Positions 1 through 8,427 of a stretch of DNA of 64,000 bases are shown piece after piece. The stretch is taken from the NCBI RefSeq assembly GCF_022271405.1, contig NZ_JAJNAL010000007.1, positions 1-64,000 on the forward strand, given 5' to 3'. Position numbers and translations under genes: made by a program. Each line of letters opens with the position of its first letter. The first letter of the stretch is position 1. A model generated the notes under the pieces. The model did no database searches. It saw only the letters and a program-made list of their open reading frames with translations, and was not told the origin of the DNA. The DNA comes from Rhodopseudomonas infernalis. Lineage in GTDB: Bacteria > Pseudomonadota > Alphaproteobacteria > Rhizobiales > Xanthobacteraceae.

Positions 1-7
1 GGGGCCC

Positions 8-25
8 CCGCCCCGGAATGACGGA
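8..25. repeat. End of a CCCCGGAATGACGG-type intergenic repeat, cut by the window edge
   Basis: The first bases contain a short CCCCGGAATGACGG segment. The same words close both long repeat copies near 46 kb. It is probably the distal arm of one more copy whose other arm lies outside the window, just downstream of the CNNM-type gene. Confidence 0.4.
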
Positions 26-40
26 ACGCTCAGCCAGTCG

Positions 41-1336
41 TCACGCCGCCGCCTCGACGTCGGCGATCCGGGTCGCCAGGATCTTGTCGATGCGCCGGCC
101 GTCGAGATCGAGGATCTCGATCTGCCAGCCCTGATACTCGAACTTGTCGCCGATGCTGGGTAGTGCGCCGTAGTGCTGCAGCACCAGGCCGGCGACGGTG
201 TGGTAGTCGCGATGCGGCGGGATCGACACCGGCAGCAGGTCGCCGAACTCGTCGACCGGCATCCAGCCGGCGATCAGGTAGGAGCCGTCCTCGCGGCGCA
301 CCGCGGCGGGCTCGGGTGGGCCTTCCTCGTTGCCGAACGCGCCGACGATCGACTCCAGAATGTCGGCGGTGGTGACGACGCCCTCGAACGCGCCGAATTC
401 GTCATAGACCAGCGCCATGTGCACCGAGGACTGCCGCAGCGTCGCCAGCACGTCGCGGGCGTCGGCCGAGGAGGGGATCACGGGCGCATCGCGCACCAGC
501 GCGCGCAAGTCCGGCTTGTCGCCGCGCAGATAGACTTCGAGCATGTCCTTGGCCTGGATGATGCCGATCGGATCGTCGCGCTCGCCATCGGTCACCGGCA
601 GGCGCGAATGCGGGCTGCTGAGGAACGCCTCGCGGATATCCTCCAGCGAGTCGCCGAGGTCGACCAGATCGACCTCCGGCCGCGGCGTCATCACCGCGCC
701 GACCGGCCGGTCGCCGAGCCGCATCACGCCGGCGATCATCTCGCGCTCGCCGGGTTCGAGCACGCCGGCCGTCTCCGCCTCCATCACCAGATTGTGGATC
801 TCCTCCTCGGAGATCTTGTCCTGCATCACGCCGCTCTGACCGAGCAGGCTGAGGATCGCCTTGCCGGAGAAATCGAGCACGAACACCAAGGGCCGCGAAA
901 CCTTGGCGATCAGCGCCATCGCCGGCGCGACCTTGGCGGCAACGGCTTCGGGATTGCGCAGCGCGACCTGCTTGGGCACCAGCTCGCCGACGATCAGCGT
1001 CGCGTAAGTGATCAGCGCCACCACCAGGCCGAAGCCGAGAATGTCGGCGAACGGCACCGACAGCGTGGTCAGGTACTCGGTCAGCCGCTGGCCGAGCGTG
1101 GCACCCGAGAATGCACCGGACAGCACGCCGACCAGCGTGATGCCGATCTGCACGGTCGACAGAAACTTGCCCGGGTCCTCGGACAGCTTCAGCGCCTGCT
1201 TGGCACCGCGGACGTTCTTTTGCGCCAGCAGGGCCAGCCGGGCCGGACGGGAGGAGACGATCGCCAGCTCAGACATCGCGAGCAATCCGTTGGCGACGAT
1301 GAGCGTCACCACGATTGCCAATTCCACCGATAGCAT
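41..1336 (-). CDS. CNNM/CorC (HlyC) family membrane protein with CBS pair
   Basis: 431 aa. The N-terminal DUF21/CNNM transmembrane region (about residues 1-180, four hydrophobic segments starting at residue 1) is followed by a CBS pair (about 200-320) and a C-terminal CorC/HlyC domain (about 335-420). That order and length are standard for the family, which is linked to magnesium or cobalt efflux and was historically named hemolysin. Transport function is family knowledge, not shown here. The ATG lies 13 bases after a GGAGG, rather far, so the true start is not certain. It follows mazG on the same strand by 84 bases and could be cotranscribed. Confidence 0.88.
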   Translation of the reverse strand: MLSVELAIVVTLIVANGLLAMSELAIVSSRPARLALLAQKNVRGAKQALKLSEDPGKFLSTVQIGITLVGVLSGAFSGATLGQRLTEYLTTLSVPFADILGFGLVVALITYATLIVGELVPKQVALRNPEAVAAKVAPAMALIAKVSRPLVFVLDFSGKAILSLLGQSGVMQDKISEEEIHNLVMEAETAGVLEPGEREMIAGVMRLGDRPVGAVMTPRPEVDLVDLGDSLEDIREAFLSSPHSRLPVTDGERDDPIGIIQAKDMLEVYLRGDKPDLRALVRDAPVIPSSADARDVLATLRQSSVHMALVYDEFGAFEGVVTTADILESIVGAFGNEEGPPEPAAVRREDGSYLIAGWMPVDEFGDLLPVSIPPHRDYHTVAGLVLQHYGALPSIGDKFEYQGWQIEILDLDGRRIDKILATRIADVEAAA

Positions 1337-1420
1337 GGCGCCTGCGCCGCCTCCTTTGCTGGTTTCACCAGGGCTGAAGATAGGGTGTCGCAGGCTCGAC
1401 CGGAACCGGCCCGGGCAGCT

Positions 1421-2254
1421 TTATCTCGGTTTGTCGGCGGTTTCGGCGAGCTTGGCCTCGTTCCACAGCGCATCCATCTCGGCCAGCGAGGCGGTTTCCG
1501 GCGACTGGCCGCGGTCGGCGAGGGCGCGTTCGATGTAGTGGAAGCGGCGTTCGAACTTGGCGTTGGTGCCGCGCAGCGCCATTTCCGGGTCGGCACCGGT
1601 GTGGCGGGCGAGATTGACCAGCGCGAACATCAGGTCGCCGGTCTCCTGCGCCATCTCGGTCTTGTCGCCGCGGTCGAGCGCGGCCTCGATCTCGTCGGCT
1701 TCCTCGCGGATTTTCTTCAGCACCTCGCGCGGGTCGTTCCAGTCGAACCCGACCTTGGACGCCTTGCGCTGCAGCTCCATGGCGCGCGACAGCGCCGGCT
1801 GCCCGGCCTTGACGCCGGCGAGCACCGAACTTGGCGGAGGCTCGACGCCGCCACGGCGGGCGGCACGCTCGGCCTTCTCCTCGGCCTTGATCTGGTCCCA
1901 GACGCCCTCGACATGCGACGGCGCGATGTTGCCGTCGGCGTCGGCGAACACATGCGGATGGCGGCGGATCATCTTGCGGGTGACCGCCTCGACCACGTCG
2001 CCGAACGCGAAAGCGCCGCGCTCCTCGGCGATCCGGGAGTGAAACACCACCTGCAGCAGCAGGTCGCCGAGCTCGTCGCGCAGGTCCTCGAGATCGCCCT
2101 GGGCGATCGCCTCGGCGACCTCGAACGCCTCCTCGATGGTGTAGGGCGCGATCGTCGCGAAATCCTGCTCGAGGTCCCACGGGCAGCCGGTGCCCGGCGT
2201 GCGCAGCTGGGCCATGATCTCGATCAGGCGGGAGATGTCGCGGGAAGGGGTCAT
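1421..2254 (-). CDS. mazG: Nucleoside triphosphate pyrophosphohydrolase MazG
   Basis: 277 aa. It hydrolyses (d)NTPs to the monophosphate plus pyrophosphate and is thought to clear damaged nucleotides. Two MazG domains are visible. The first holds GCPWD, the EEAFEV helix and the RDELGDLLLQ metal-binding helix in the N-terminal half; the second holds an EADEIEAA / QETGDLMFALV pair near residues 190-225. The ATG at 2254 is preferred over a longer reading frame because homologues begin with this short polar leader and the upstream part runs towards the divergent queC promoter. Confidence 0.93.
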   Translation of the reverse strand: MTPSRDISRLIEIMAQLRTPGTGCPWDLEQDFATIAPYTIEEAFEVAEAIAQGDLEDLRDELGDLLLQVVFHSRIAEERGAFAFGDVVEAVTRKMIRRHPHVFADADGNIAPSHVEGVWDQIKAEEKAERAARRGGVEPPPSSVLAGVKAGQPALSRAMELQRKASKVGFDWNDPREVLKKIREEADEIEAALDRGDKTEMAQETGDLMFALVNLARHTGADPEMALRGTNAKFERRFHYIERALADRGQSPETASLAEMDALWNEAKLAETADKPR

Positions 2255-2367
2255 GGCAGGGTCCGGTATGAGGCGGCTGGGCCTTCCTATGCCGCAACCA
2301 CGCGGCGCGGCCCAGCAAAAATCCACGTGATTTGGCGGCGGCGTTGCACAGTGCTAGAGGCAGCCGT

Positions 2368-3081
2368 ATGACCGACCTTCCATCCGACAAGACCGCGCTG
2401 GTGCTGTTCTCCGGCGGGCAGGATTCCGCGACGTGCCTCGCCTGGGCGCTGGCGCGGTTCGCCCGTGTCGAGACCATCGGCTTCGACTACGGCCAGCGCC
2501 ACGCCGTCGAACTCGATTGCCGCGACAGACTGCTCGACGGCTTCCGCGCCATCAATCCGGATTGGGCCGCCAAACTCGGCGACAGCCACACGCTGGCGAT
2601 CCCGACTCTGAGCGCGATCTCCGACACCGCACTGACGCGCGACGTCGAAATCGCCATGGGGGCCGACGGCCTGCCCAATACGTTCGTGCCCGGTCGCAAC
2701 CTGATCTTCCTGACCTTCGCGGCGGCGCTGGCCTATCGCCGCGGCATCGCCGACATCGTCGGCGGCATGTGCGAGACCGACTACTCCGGCTATCCGGATT
2801 GCCGCAACGACACCATCCAGGCGCTGCAGGGCGCGATCAGCCTCGGCATGGCGCGCGAGGTCGAGCTGCACACGCCGCTGATGTGGCGCGACAAGGCCGA
2901 CACCTGGCAACTGGCCCACGATCTCGGCGGCACCGCACTGGTCGACCTGATCCGCGAGCATTCGCACACCTGCTATCTCGGCGAACGCGGTGCGCGGCAC
3001 GATTGGGGCTATGGCTGCGGCGAATGCCCCGCCTGTGCGTTGCGGGCCAAAGGCTGGCGTGAGTATCAGGCGCGCACGTAG
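2368..3081 (+). CDS. queC: 7-cyano-7-deazaguanine synthase QueC
   Basis: 237 aa, normal family length. It makes preQ0 from 7-carboxy-7-deazaguanine, ammonia and ATP in the queuosine tRNA pathway. The PP-loop SGGQDS is at residues 15-20, and a C-terminal zinc site is formed by the CGECPAC motif plus an upstream Cys. The ATG at 2368 places the PP-loop where homologues have it. It is divergent from mazG with 113 bases between. No other queuosine gene is nearby. Confidence 0.96.
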   Translation: MTDLPSDKTALVLFSGGQDSATCLAWALARFARVETIGFDYGQRHAVELDCRDRLLDGFRAINPDWAAKLGDSHTLAIPTLSAISDTALTRDVEIAMGADGLPNTFVPGRNLIFLTFAAALAYRRGIADIVGGMCETDYSGYPDCRNDTIQALQGAISLGMAREVELHTPLMWRDKADTWQLAHDLGGTALVDLIREHSHTCYLGERGARHDWGYGCGECPACALRAKGWREYQART

Positions 3082-3142
3082 CCGGCCCAGGCGTCATCTG
3101 CCTCACACTTGCGCATGATAGATTTCGGGCGCGCTGCTCGCG

Positions 3143-3703
3143 ATGATCGCTGCAGCATCGGCGAGCGCAAGGGATCACTTGTCGTCTTCTCGGTTGCAGT
3201 CTTGCGCACTGCCGCGTCTCGCTACTACGGCGCTTGCGCTGGTCTGCTTGACGGGCGCGCCGGTCGCGGCGGCGGACTGCGATCCGGATGCGACCACTCC
3301 AGCGCAGGGTCGGTTCAAATCCGTCACCGCTTACTTCAATAACGAGATCGCCACCCGCAAGCTGCCGGGCATCCGGAATGGCAATCCGGCGGCGTTCACC
3401 GCGATGACCACCGACCATATCGGCCCGGACTCGGGCGTCGAGCGCGATTACTTCTATTTCCCGGGGGACGGCTTCGGTTACGGCTACGGATTCGCGGTCC
3501 GCACCGATCCGGGCGAGGCGAAACCACCGCCGCCGGGTTCGCTCGGCGAGCTGAAATGGGACGGCGGCGCCGGCACGTATTTCGGCGTCGATCGCAAGCT
3601 CGGGCTGATCACCATCCTGATGGAGCAGACAGAGACCGAACGCGGCCGGGTCGGGCCGGCGTTCAAGAAGCTGCTCTACGACGGCCTGGCGGTCAGCGAC
3701 TGA
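3143..3703 (+). pseudogene. Internally deleted serine beta-lactamase-fold protein, exported remnant
   Basis: 186 aa open frame. Residues 1 to about 44 look like an export signal ending near PVAAADC. The next stretch (FKSVTAYFNNEIATRKLPG) resembles the N-terminal helix of class C beta-lactamase/esterase-like proteins. The remainder (GYGFAVRT, WDGGAGTYFGVD, ITILMEQT) resembles their C-terminal third, including the KTG-equivalent sheet, here WDGGAG. The roughly 200 residues that normally hold the SxxK and YxN catalytic motifs are absent, yet the frame stays open. I infer an in-frame internal deletion and no hydrolase activity; it may still be expressed. Its 3' end overlaps the converging acyltransferase gene by 28 bases. 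Confidence 0.6.
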
Positions 3704-4821
3704 ATCAGCGAGCGGCGTCCCGCAAATGTGTTCCACGCCGACAGCGCCATCCGGCCTTTCACGCTCATCGGCCGTTCCAGCGTCAGCAACGGCTCCGCCT
3801 CGCAGCCAAGGCGCTTCTTGTAGTCGTAGCCACCGGCGCCGAGATCGAAACGGCGCACGCCGTTGTCGATCAACCAGCGAATGAGTTCGGTCGCCAGCAC
3901 GATGCCCGGCGAGCAACGGCTCCATTGCTCGCCAAGATGCGCCAGCCGGACCGTCGTGCAGGTCTGCTGATGCAGCAGGCTGTAGGCGATCGCCACCACG
4001 GTGCCGCCGGACTCAAGCACCGAGAGCATCGCAAAACCCGGATCGGAACGCTGTGCCAGCACGGCGCGGTAGAAGTCCGAATAGACCGGGCGGTCGAGCA
4101 CGTAGCGCTTGCCGCGCGCCGCGATCCTGGCGCGCTGCAGGCTGTCGAGGCTGTCGAGCAAATGGTCCGCTTCGGCTTGATCGGTGATCATGCGCACCGT
4201 GAAGCCGCCGTGGACGTCGAACGCGCGGTGATGCTGTCGCAGCGCCTTGCGAAACTTGCGGGGGCGGGCGGCGAGATAGTCGTCCCAGCTCGCGGGCAGC
4301 GTCATGACATTGCGGACCGAACCACGCGAGGTGTCCGGCAGCAGCGCCAGCGGATTGAGGCGCCTGCCGACGGCGAGCGGAAGGTTGCGGACACGCAGCA
4401 CATCGGCCGGCGGCAGCACGGCGGCGACAGCTTCGAACGCTTCGGCCGCAGCTTCAGGCGTCGATGGCGCGGCCGGGCCGAGCAGCGGAAACGCGTAATC
4501 GGAAACCGACAAATCGGCGAATTCGATCAGGCTGACGCCGTAGAACCGCCGCAGCACCAGCGGCAGCAGCATCGCGATCTCGCCGCGCCGGTTGTCGCGG
4601 ACGGTGATGAGCAACGGTTCGAGATCGGCCGCCGGCCCGAGCACGTTAAGCCAGGCGTCGAGCCAGCGCGGCGATTGGAATGGCGTCAGGACGCCTTCAG
4701 GTTCCAGCGCCGCGGCGCGGGCCAGGAAGGAGCCGATGTCGTGGGTGCAGTCTGCGATGTAACGGCCGGTCGCTTCCGCCGCCCACTCGGCGGATCGCTC
4801 GCACGCTTCGATCGGCAACAT
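3676..4821 (-). CDS. GNAT/FemAB-like acyltransferase of the CelD/BcsL type
   Basis: 381 aa. The pattern matches the CelD (BcsL) acetyltransferase group: an N-terminal strand region with FQSPRWLDAW, then a GNAT-like second half with KFRKALRQHHRAF, long charged helices, and a C-terminal FDLGAGGYDYKKRLGCE segment typical of FemAB/CelD enzymes. Such proteins act in exopolysaccharide or cell-surface modification, but the substrate here is unknown. No polysaccharide genes are adjacent. It ends inside the 3' end of the serine-hydrolase remnant on the opposite strand. Confidence 0.75.
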   Translation of the reverse strand: MLPIEACERSAEWAAEATGRYIADCTHDIGSFLARAAALEPEGVLTPFQSPRWLDAWLNVLGPAADLEPLLITVRDNRRGEIAMLLPLVLRRFYGVSLIEFADLSVSDYAFPLLGPAAPSTPEAAAEAFEAVAAVLPPADVLRVRNLPLAVGRRLNPLALLPDTSRGSVRNVMTLPASWDDYLAARPRKFRKALRQHHRAFDVHGGFTVRMITDQAEADHLLDSLDSLQRARIAARGKRYVLDRPVYSDFYRAVLAQRSDPGFAMLSVLESGGTVVAIAYSLLHQQTCTTVRLAHLGEQWSRCSPGIVLATELIRWLIDNGVRRFDLGAGGYDYKKRLGCEAEPLLTLERPMSVKGRMALSAWNTFAGRRSLIQSLTARPS

Positions 4822-4986
4822 CGACCCTCAACTCACCACGCCGTTGGACGACCAAAGCCGCGCAATGCGGCAGAGTGACGGATCAACTCAAATTTGGCGT
4901 TGATCTTGTCCAGTCTGCACGATTTTTGGAACAGCAAAGTTAACGGCGCCTCCCGTGGATCGCTCGATTTGAAGCAAGCGCGGAAC

Positions 4987-5379
4987 TCAATGGGGCTTGC
5001 AGAAATCGTCCGGCACCAGCGCGATCGGCTGGCCGTGCGGCGTGCGGTCGGCGGCGCGGTCCCAGGCATCGCGATACTGCATCTGGGTTTCCCGACTGGC
5101 GACGCCCTTGGCGGCGATCATGCGTTCCAAAGTCGCGAGCCAGTGCTGGTAGTACGTCTCGCCGGTGTCGGGATCGCCGCGCTGCTGCGCGCGGGTGATT
5201 TCCTCGGCGAGCGCTGCGGCCCATTCGGGCCAGGTGAACAGCCCGCGCGCGTGCAGCGTCACCGCCATGGCGAAGGCGTGCGCCTCCCACGGCTCGCGGA
5301 ACACCGGGCCGTCGTGATCGCGCGGCAGATCGGGCAGGGCGTCGGATGCCAGGGCCGCGGCGCGGGCGTCGGGCGTCAT
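4987..5379 (-). CDS. Nitrile hydratase activator/accessory protein (cobalt type)
   Basis: 130 aa. It resembles the N-terminal half of nitrile hydratase beta subunits (FREPWEAHAFAMAV, then a Y-x-HWLATLERMI helix), which is the signature of the small activator proteins that deliver cobalt to the alpha subunit by subunit swapping. The start at 5379 shares one base with the beta-subunit stop (TGATG), so translation is probably coupled. It is the last gene of the alpha-beta-activator operon. The C-terminal PDDFCKPH tail carries a possible metal ligand pair (Cys, His). Confidence 0.88.
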   Translation of the reverse strand: MTPDARAAALASDALPDLPRDHDGPVFREPWEAHAFAMAVTLHARGLFTWPEWAAALAEEITRAQQRGDPDTGETYYQHWLATLERMIAAKGVASRETQMQYRDAWDRAADRTPHGQPIALVPDDFCKPH

Positions 5380-6035
5380 CACGCCGGCTCCAGATAGCTG
5401 TCCCAGGCGTCGACCGAGACGCGCAGCGACGGCTCGGCCGCGTCGCCCCAGATCTGGCGGCCGTCGAACGTCACGGTGTACAGCCATTGCGGCTGCTCAC
5501 CCTGGCCGAGCGCATTGGCGTCGGGGAATACGTGCGCGCCGTGCAGCAGTTCGATCACACCGACATGGCCGCGGACATAGCGCGGCAGCCGCGTGTGGGT
5601 GCGCGGATGCATCGTCTTGGCGCGGACGCGGTCGCCGACTTTGAACCGCGCAAGGGCCGCGGCCGGCCGTTCCGTGGGGCCGCCGCGCGCCAGCATCGGG
5701 CCGACCTCTTCGGCCGCAAGCGCCGCGACGTCGCGGCGGGGATGCAGCGGTCGGCCCTCGGCGACCTCGTCCGGAGCGACCAGATCGCGCTCCGCCATCA
5801 GCCGTTCCAGCCCGGCGATCCAGATCTGGTAGTAGCTCTTGGACAGATAGTCGGCCGGCGAGCGGTTCTCGCGGGCGAACCGCGTCATATCCAGATTCCA
5901 GCCCCCGGGCCGCGCCATCGCCAGCGTCAGCGCGAAGGCGCGGCGCTCCCAGGCGTCATGAAACGCCGGCTCGTTGGGTTCGGGGATGACGGGGCCGAAG
6001 CCGTCCATCCCGCCCATGTCGTGCGCGCCGTCCAT
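5379..6035 (-). CDS. nthB: Nitrile hydratase subunit beta
   Basis: 218 aa. It forms the heterodimer that hydrates nitriles to amides. It begins with the typical [14 protein letters not shown] leader, has the helical AFHDAWERRAFALT region, and ends with an SH3-like barrel (FKVGDRVRAK, RYVRGHVGVIE, WLYTVTFDGRQIWG). The ATG at 6035 is used rather than the preceding GTG because it gives the family N-terminus and a one-base TGATG overlap with the alpha-subunit stop. Confidence 0.95.
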   Translation of the reverse strand: MDGAHDMGGMDGFGPVIPEPNEPAFHDAWERRAFALTLAMARPGGWNLDMTRFARENRSPADYLSKSYYQIWIAGLERLMAERDLVAPDEVAEGRPLHPRRDVAALAAEEVGPMLARGGPTERPAAALARFKVGDRVRAKTMHPRTHTRLPRYVRGHVGVIELLHGAHVFPDANALGQGEQPQWLYTVTFDGRQIWGDAAEPSLRVSVDAWDSYLEPA

Positions 6036-6679
6036 CACGCCGTCTCCGCTGGCGAGCGGGCGAGGCCGGTGCCGATCATGCTGTCGCGTGTGACGAGATC
6101 GGCGAGGCGGTCTTCGGCGAAACCGTCAGTGCCCTCGGGCCGCATCGGCACCACCAAATAGCGGATCTCGGCAGTCGAATCCCAAACGCGGATCGCGGTG
6201 TCGCCCGGCAACGTGACGCCGAAATCGGCCAGCACCGCGCGCGGCTCCTTGACGGTCCGCGACCGATACGGCGCGGATTTGTACCAGACCGGCGGCAGGC
6301 CGAGCACCGACCACGGATAACAGGAGCACAGCGTGCACACGACCATGTTGTGGGTCGCCGGTGTGTTTTCGACCGCGACGATGTGCTCGCCCTGGCGACC
6401 GCTGTAGCCGAGCTCGGCGATCGCAGCGGTGGCATCCTTCAGCAACCGCTCGCGATAGGCCGGATCGCTCCAGGCCTTGGCGACGACGCGCGCGCCGTTG
6501 CGCGGCCCGACCTTGGTTTCGTAGGTCTCGATCAGCACGTCGAGCGCCGCGGGATCGACGTAGCCCTTCTCGGTCAGAATGGTTTCGAGCGCGCGGACCC
6601 GCAGCTCGGTTTCCGACAGTTCGGAATGATCGTGGTCGTGATGATGATGGTGCGCATGCGCGTCGGGCTGGCTGCTCAT
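6035..6679 (-). CDS. nthA: Nitrile hydratase subunit alpha, cobalt type
   Basis: 214 aa catalytic subunit. The metal claw C115-T-L-C118-S119-C120-Y is present; Thr after the first Cys and Tyr after the last are the cobalt-type pattern (the iron type has Ser and Thr). The N-terminus is rich in histidine (residues 8-18 are nearly all His/Asp), which is unusual and may help capture metal. A start at 6691 would add four residues; neither start has a clear ribosome binding site. It is first gene of the operon. No amidase or nitrilase gene lies next to it, so the fate of the amide is not encoded locally. Confidence 0.95.
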   Translation of the reverse strand: MSSQPDAHAHHHHHDHDHSELSETELRVRALETILTEKGYVDPAALDVLIETYETKVGPRNGARVVAKAWSDPAYRERLLKDATAAIAELGYSGRQGEHIVAVENTPATHNMVVCTLCSCYPWSVLGLPPVWYKSAPYRSRTVKEPRAVLADFGVTLPGDTAIRVWDSTAEIRYLVVPMRPEGTDGFAEDRLADLVTRDSMIGTGLARSPAETA

Positions 6680-6768
6680 GCGACGCAACATAGAGGGGAA
6701 AATGTCGCGCTGTCGAGCCGGGAAGCTGTTAGTCTTCGGGCAATCAAGAACGACGACCGGGAGGCAGC

Positions 6769-7575
6769 GTGACCGATTTCGTGAGCATTGAGCGTGGGCT
6801 CGGCCCGGAGGGCCGCGTCGCGGTCGTTCGGTTCGATCGCCGCGATGGCATCAACGCGCTGTCGCCCGAGGCGATGCGGCAACTGACCGAGGCAGCGCGC
6901 AGCTTCGAGGATGACGGCGACACCTCGGTGGTGGTGCTCACCGGCGGCGCCAAGGCGTTCAGCGCCGGCTTCGACCTCAAGGACGCGGAAGGCCGCGGCC
7001 GCGCCGAGATGGACCTCGGCGCGCTGCGCCGACATCTCAAGCTAGGGCCGCGATTGACGCGCGCCTGGCAGGAGATGGAACAGGTCACGATCGCGGCGAT
7101 CGAAGGCTTCTGCGTCGGCGGCGGCATCGCGCTGGCCGTGGCGCTGGATTTCCGGGTGATGGCGCGCGATGCGCACATTCGCGTGCCGGAGATCGGGCTC
7201 GGCATGAACATGAGCTGGCAGAGCGTGCCGCGCATGCTGCATCTCATGGGGCCGGCGCGGACCAAGCAGGCGGTGATCCTGGCCGACGACCGGATCGGCG
7301 CGGACGAGGCCTCCGCATGGGGACTGGTCGAGCACCTCGCCGAACCGGGGCAGGCGCTGGCGGGGGCGATGGCGCTCGCCGAGAAGGTCGCGGCGCAGCC
7401 GCCGATGTCGGTGGCGATGACCAAGCTGACCGTCAACCGGCTGGCGCATGCGCTCGACGACTTGGCCAGCCACATGGACCTCGACCAGTTCGCCCTGGCG
7501 GGCATGAGCCAGGACCACAAGGAAGGCGTCGCCGCGTTCCTGCAGCGCCGCACGCCGCGGTTTCGCGGCCGCTGA
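6769..7575 (+). CDS. Enoyl-CoA hydratase/isomerase family protein
   Basis: 268 aa crotonase-fold protein. It has the two oxyanion-hole elements: SAGFDLKDA near residue 65 and [19 protein letters not shown] near 105-123. The usual catalytic Glu positions are partly changed (the second lies near [10 protein letters not shown]), so hydratase activity is likely but the exact reaction is open. It starts with GTG at 6769 behind GGGAGG. It is divergent from the nitrile hydratase operon and followed at 21 bases by a YdhR-like gene. Confidence 0.85.
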   Translation: MTDFVSIERGLGPEGRVAVVRFDRRDGINALSPEAMRQLTEAARSFEDDGDTSVVVLTGGAKAFSAGFDLKDAEGRGRAEMDLGALRRHLKLGPRLTRAWQEMEQVTIAAIEGFCVGGGIALAVALDFRVMARDAHIRVPEIGLGMNMSWQSVPRMLHLMGPARTKQAVILADDRIGADEASAWGLVEHLAEPGQALAGAMALAEKVAAQPPMSVAMTKLTVNRLAHALDDLASHMDLDQFALAGMSQDHKEGVAAFLQRRTPRFRGR

Positions 7576-7596
7576 CCTGACAATCAGGAGAAATCG

Positions 7597-7914
7597 ATGA
7601 TCACCACCATCGTGCAGTTCGCTCTGTCAGAGCCGATCAGCCTCGAGGACGCGGCGCAGCGGTTTAAGGGCAGCGCACCCAAGTATCAAAAGATGCCGGG
7701 GCTGATCCGCAAGTACTACATCCGCGCCGAGGACGGCCGCAGTGCCGGCGGCGTGTATCTGTGGGAGTCGCGGCAGGCGGCCGAGGCGGTCTACGCCGGC
7801 GAATGGCGGACGCGGGTTGCGCAGCTGTATGGCGCCGAGCCGGTGATCGCGTGGTTCGACAGTCCGGTCATCGTCGACAACACCGCCGGCGGCGCGATTA
7901 CGACGGCGGCCTGA
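7597..7914 (+). CDS. YdhR-like dimeric alpha-beta barrel protein (putative monooxygenase)
   Basis: 105 aa. It begins MITTIVQFALSEPIS and has the pattern KMPGLIRKYYI ... GGVYLWESRQAAEAVY typical of YdhR/monooxygenase-fold proteins of the dimeric alpha/beta barrel class. It follows the enoyl-CoA hydratase gene by 21 bases with an AGGAG-type ribosome binding site, so the two are probably one transcript. The substrate is unknown. Confidence 0.75.
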   Translation: MITTIVQFALSEPISLEDAAQRFKGSAPKYQKMPGLIRKYYIRAEDGRSAGGVYLWESRQAAEAVYAGEWRTRVAQLYGAEPVIAWFDSPVIVDNTAGGAITTAA

Positions 7915-7978
7915 ATCTCAGGAATCTGAAGCACATCGCAGTCGTTGCTGACGTTGCACTTGAGTTGTGGCGCCGCGA

Positions 7979-8194
7979 TCAGCTGAGCGCGCGGCCGAGT
8001 GCGAAGCCCAGCCCGACGATCAAACAGCCACCCGCCGCATAAGCCAAATAGTCCGGGTTGTTGCACAACATTTGCGAGACGCCGCAGACGCGTGTGGCCC
8101 AGGGCGTGCCGTAATAGAGCTGACCGTGTGCCGTGTGAAATACGGCGGCCGCAGCACCGAGCGCCGCGGCGAGAAAAATGAAAATCGATGCCAT
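7979..8194 (-). CDS. Small two-helix membrane protein, function unknown
   Basis: 71 aa. Two hydrophobic segments (about residues 3-20 and 48-68) flank a short polar loop with two cysteines (VCGVSQMLCNN), which could form a disulfide if the loop faces the periplasm. ATG with a GGGGG-type ribosome binding site seven bases upstream. It converges with the YdhR-like gene. I do not recognise a characterised family. Confidence 0.6.
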   Translation of the reverse strand: MASIFIFLAAALGAAAAVFHTAHGQLYYGTPWATRVCGVSQMLCNNPDYLAYAAGGCLIVGLGFALGRALS

Positions 8195-8427
8195 CCAGAT
8201 ACCCCCGACTCGTTGAATAGTGTCTGAGGCCCTGCATGGCCGAGCAATTGATCAGGATCAATTCTCACAGTGGGTCTGCTTTTGATAGAATTACCGTCGT
8301 CCTCCTGGGGACCCGCTGGGCCCCATCCTTCGCGGCGCGCTACGCGCACCTCAAGATGACGAACTCCGCACTTCAGAAGACAGCGTCGCCTCAATCAATC
8401 GATGATGCGGTCAGGCGGCGGTAGCAT

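Noticed and set aside
173-1333. 386-residue open frame on the plus strand
   Set aside because: It mirrors the CNNM-type gene, has no ribosome binding site and a shadow-like composition.
3556-4878. 440-residue plus-strand frame
   Set aside because: It overlaps the CelD-like acyltransferase and the serine-hydrolase remnant in another frame; composition is shadow-like.
8294-8361. Degenerate palindrome with CCTCAAGATGACG end
   Set aside because: The right part resembles a common dispersed repeat, but the left arm pairs too poorly to define an element.
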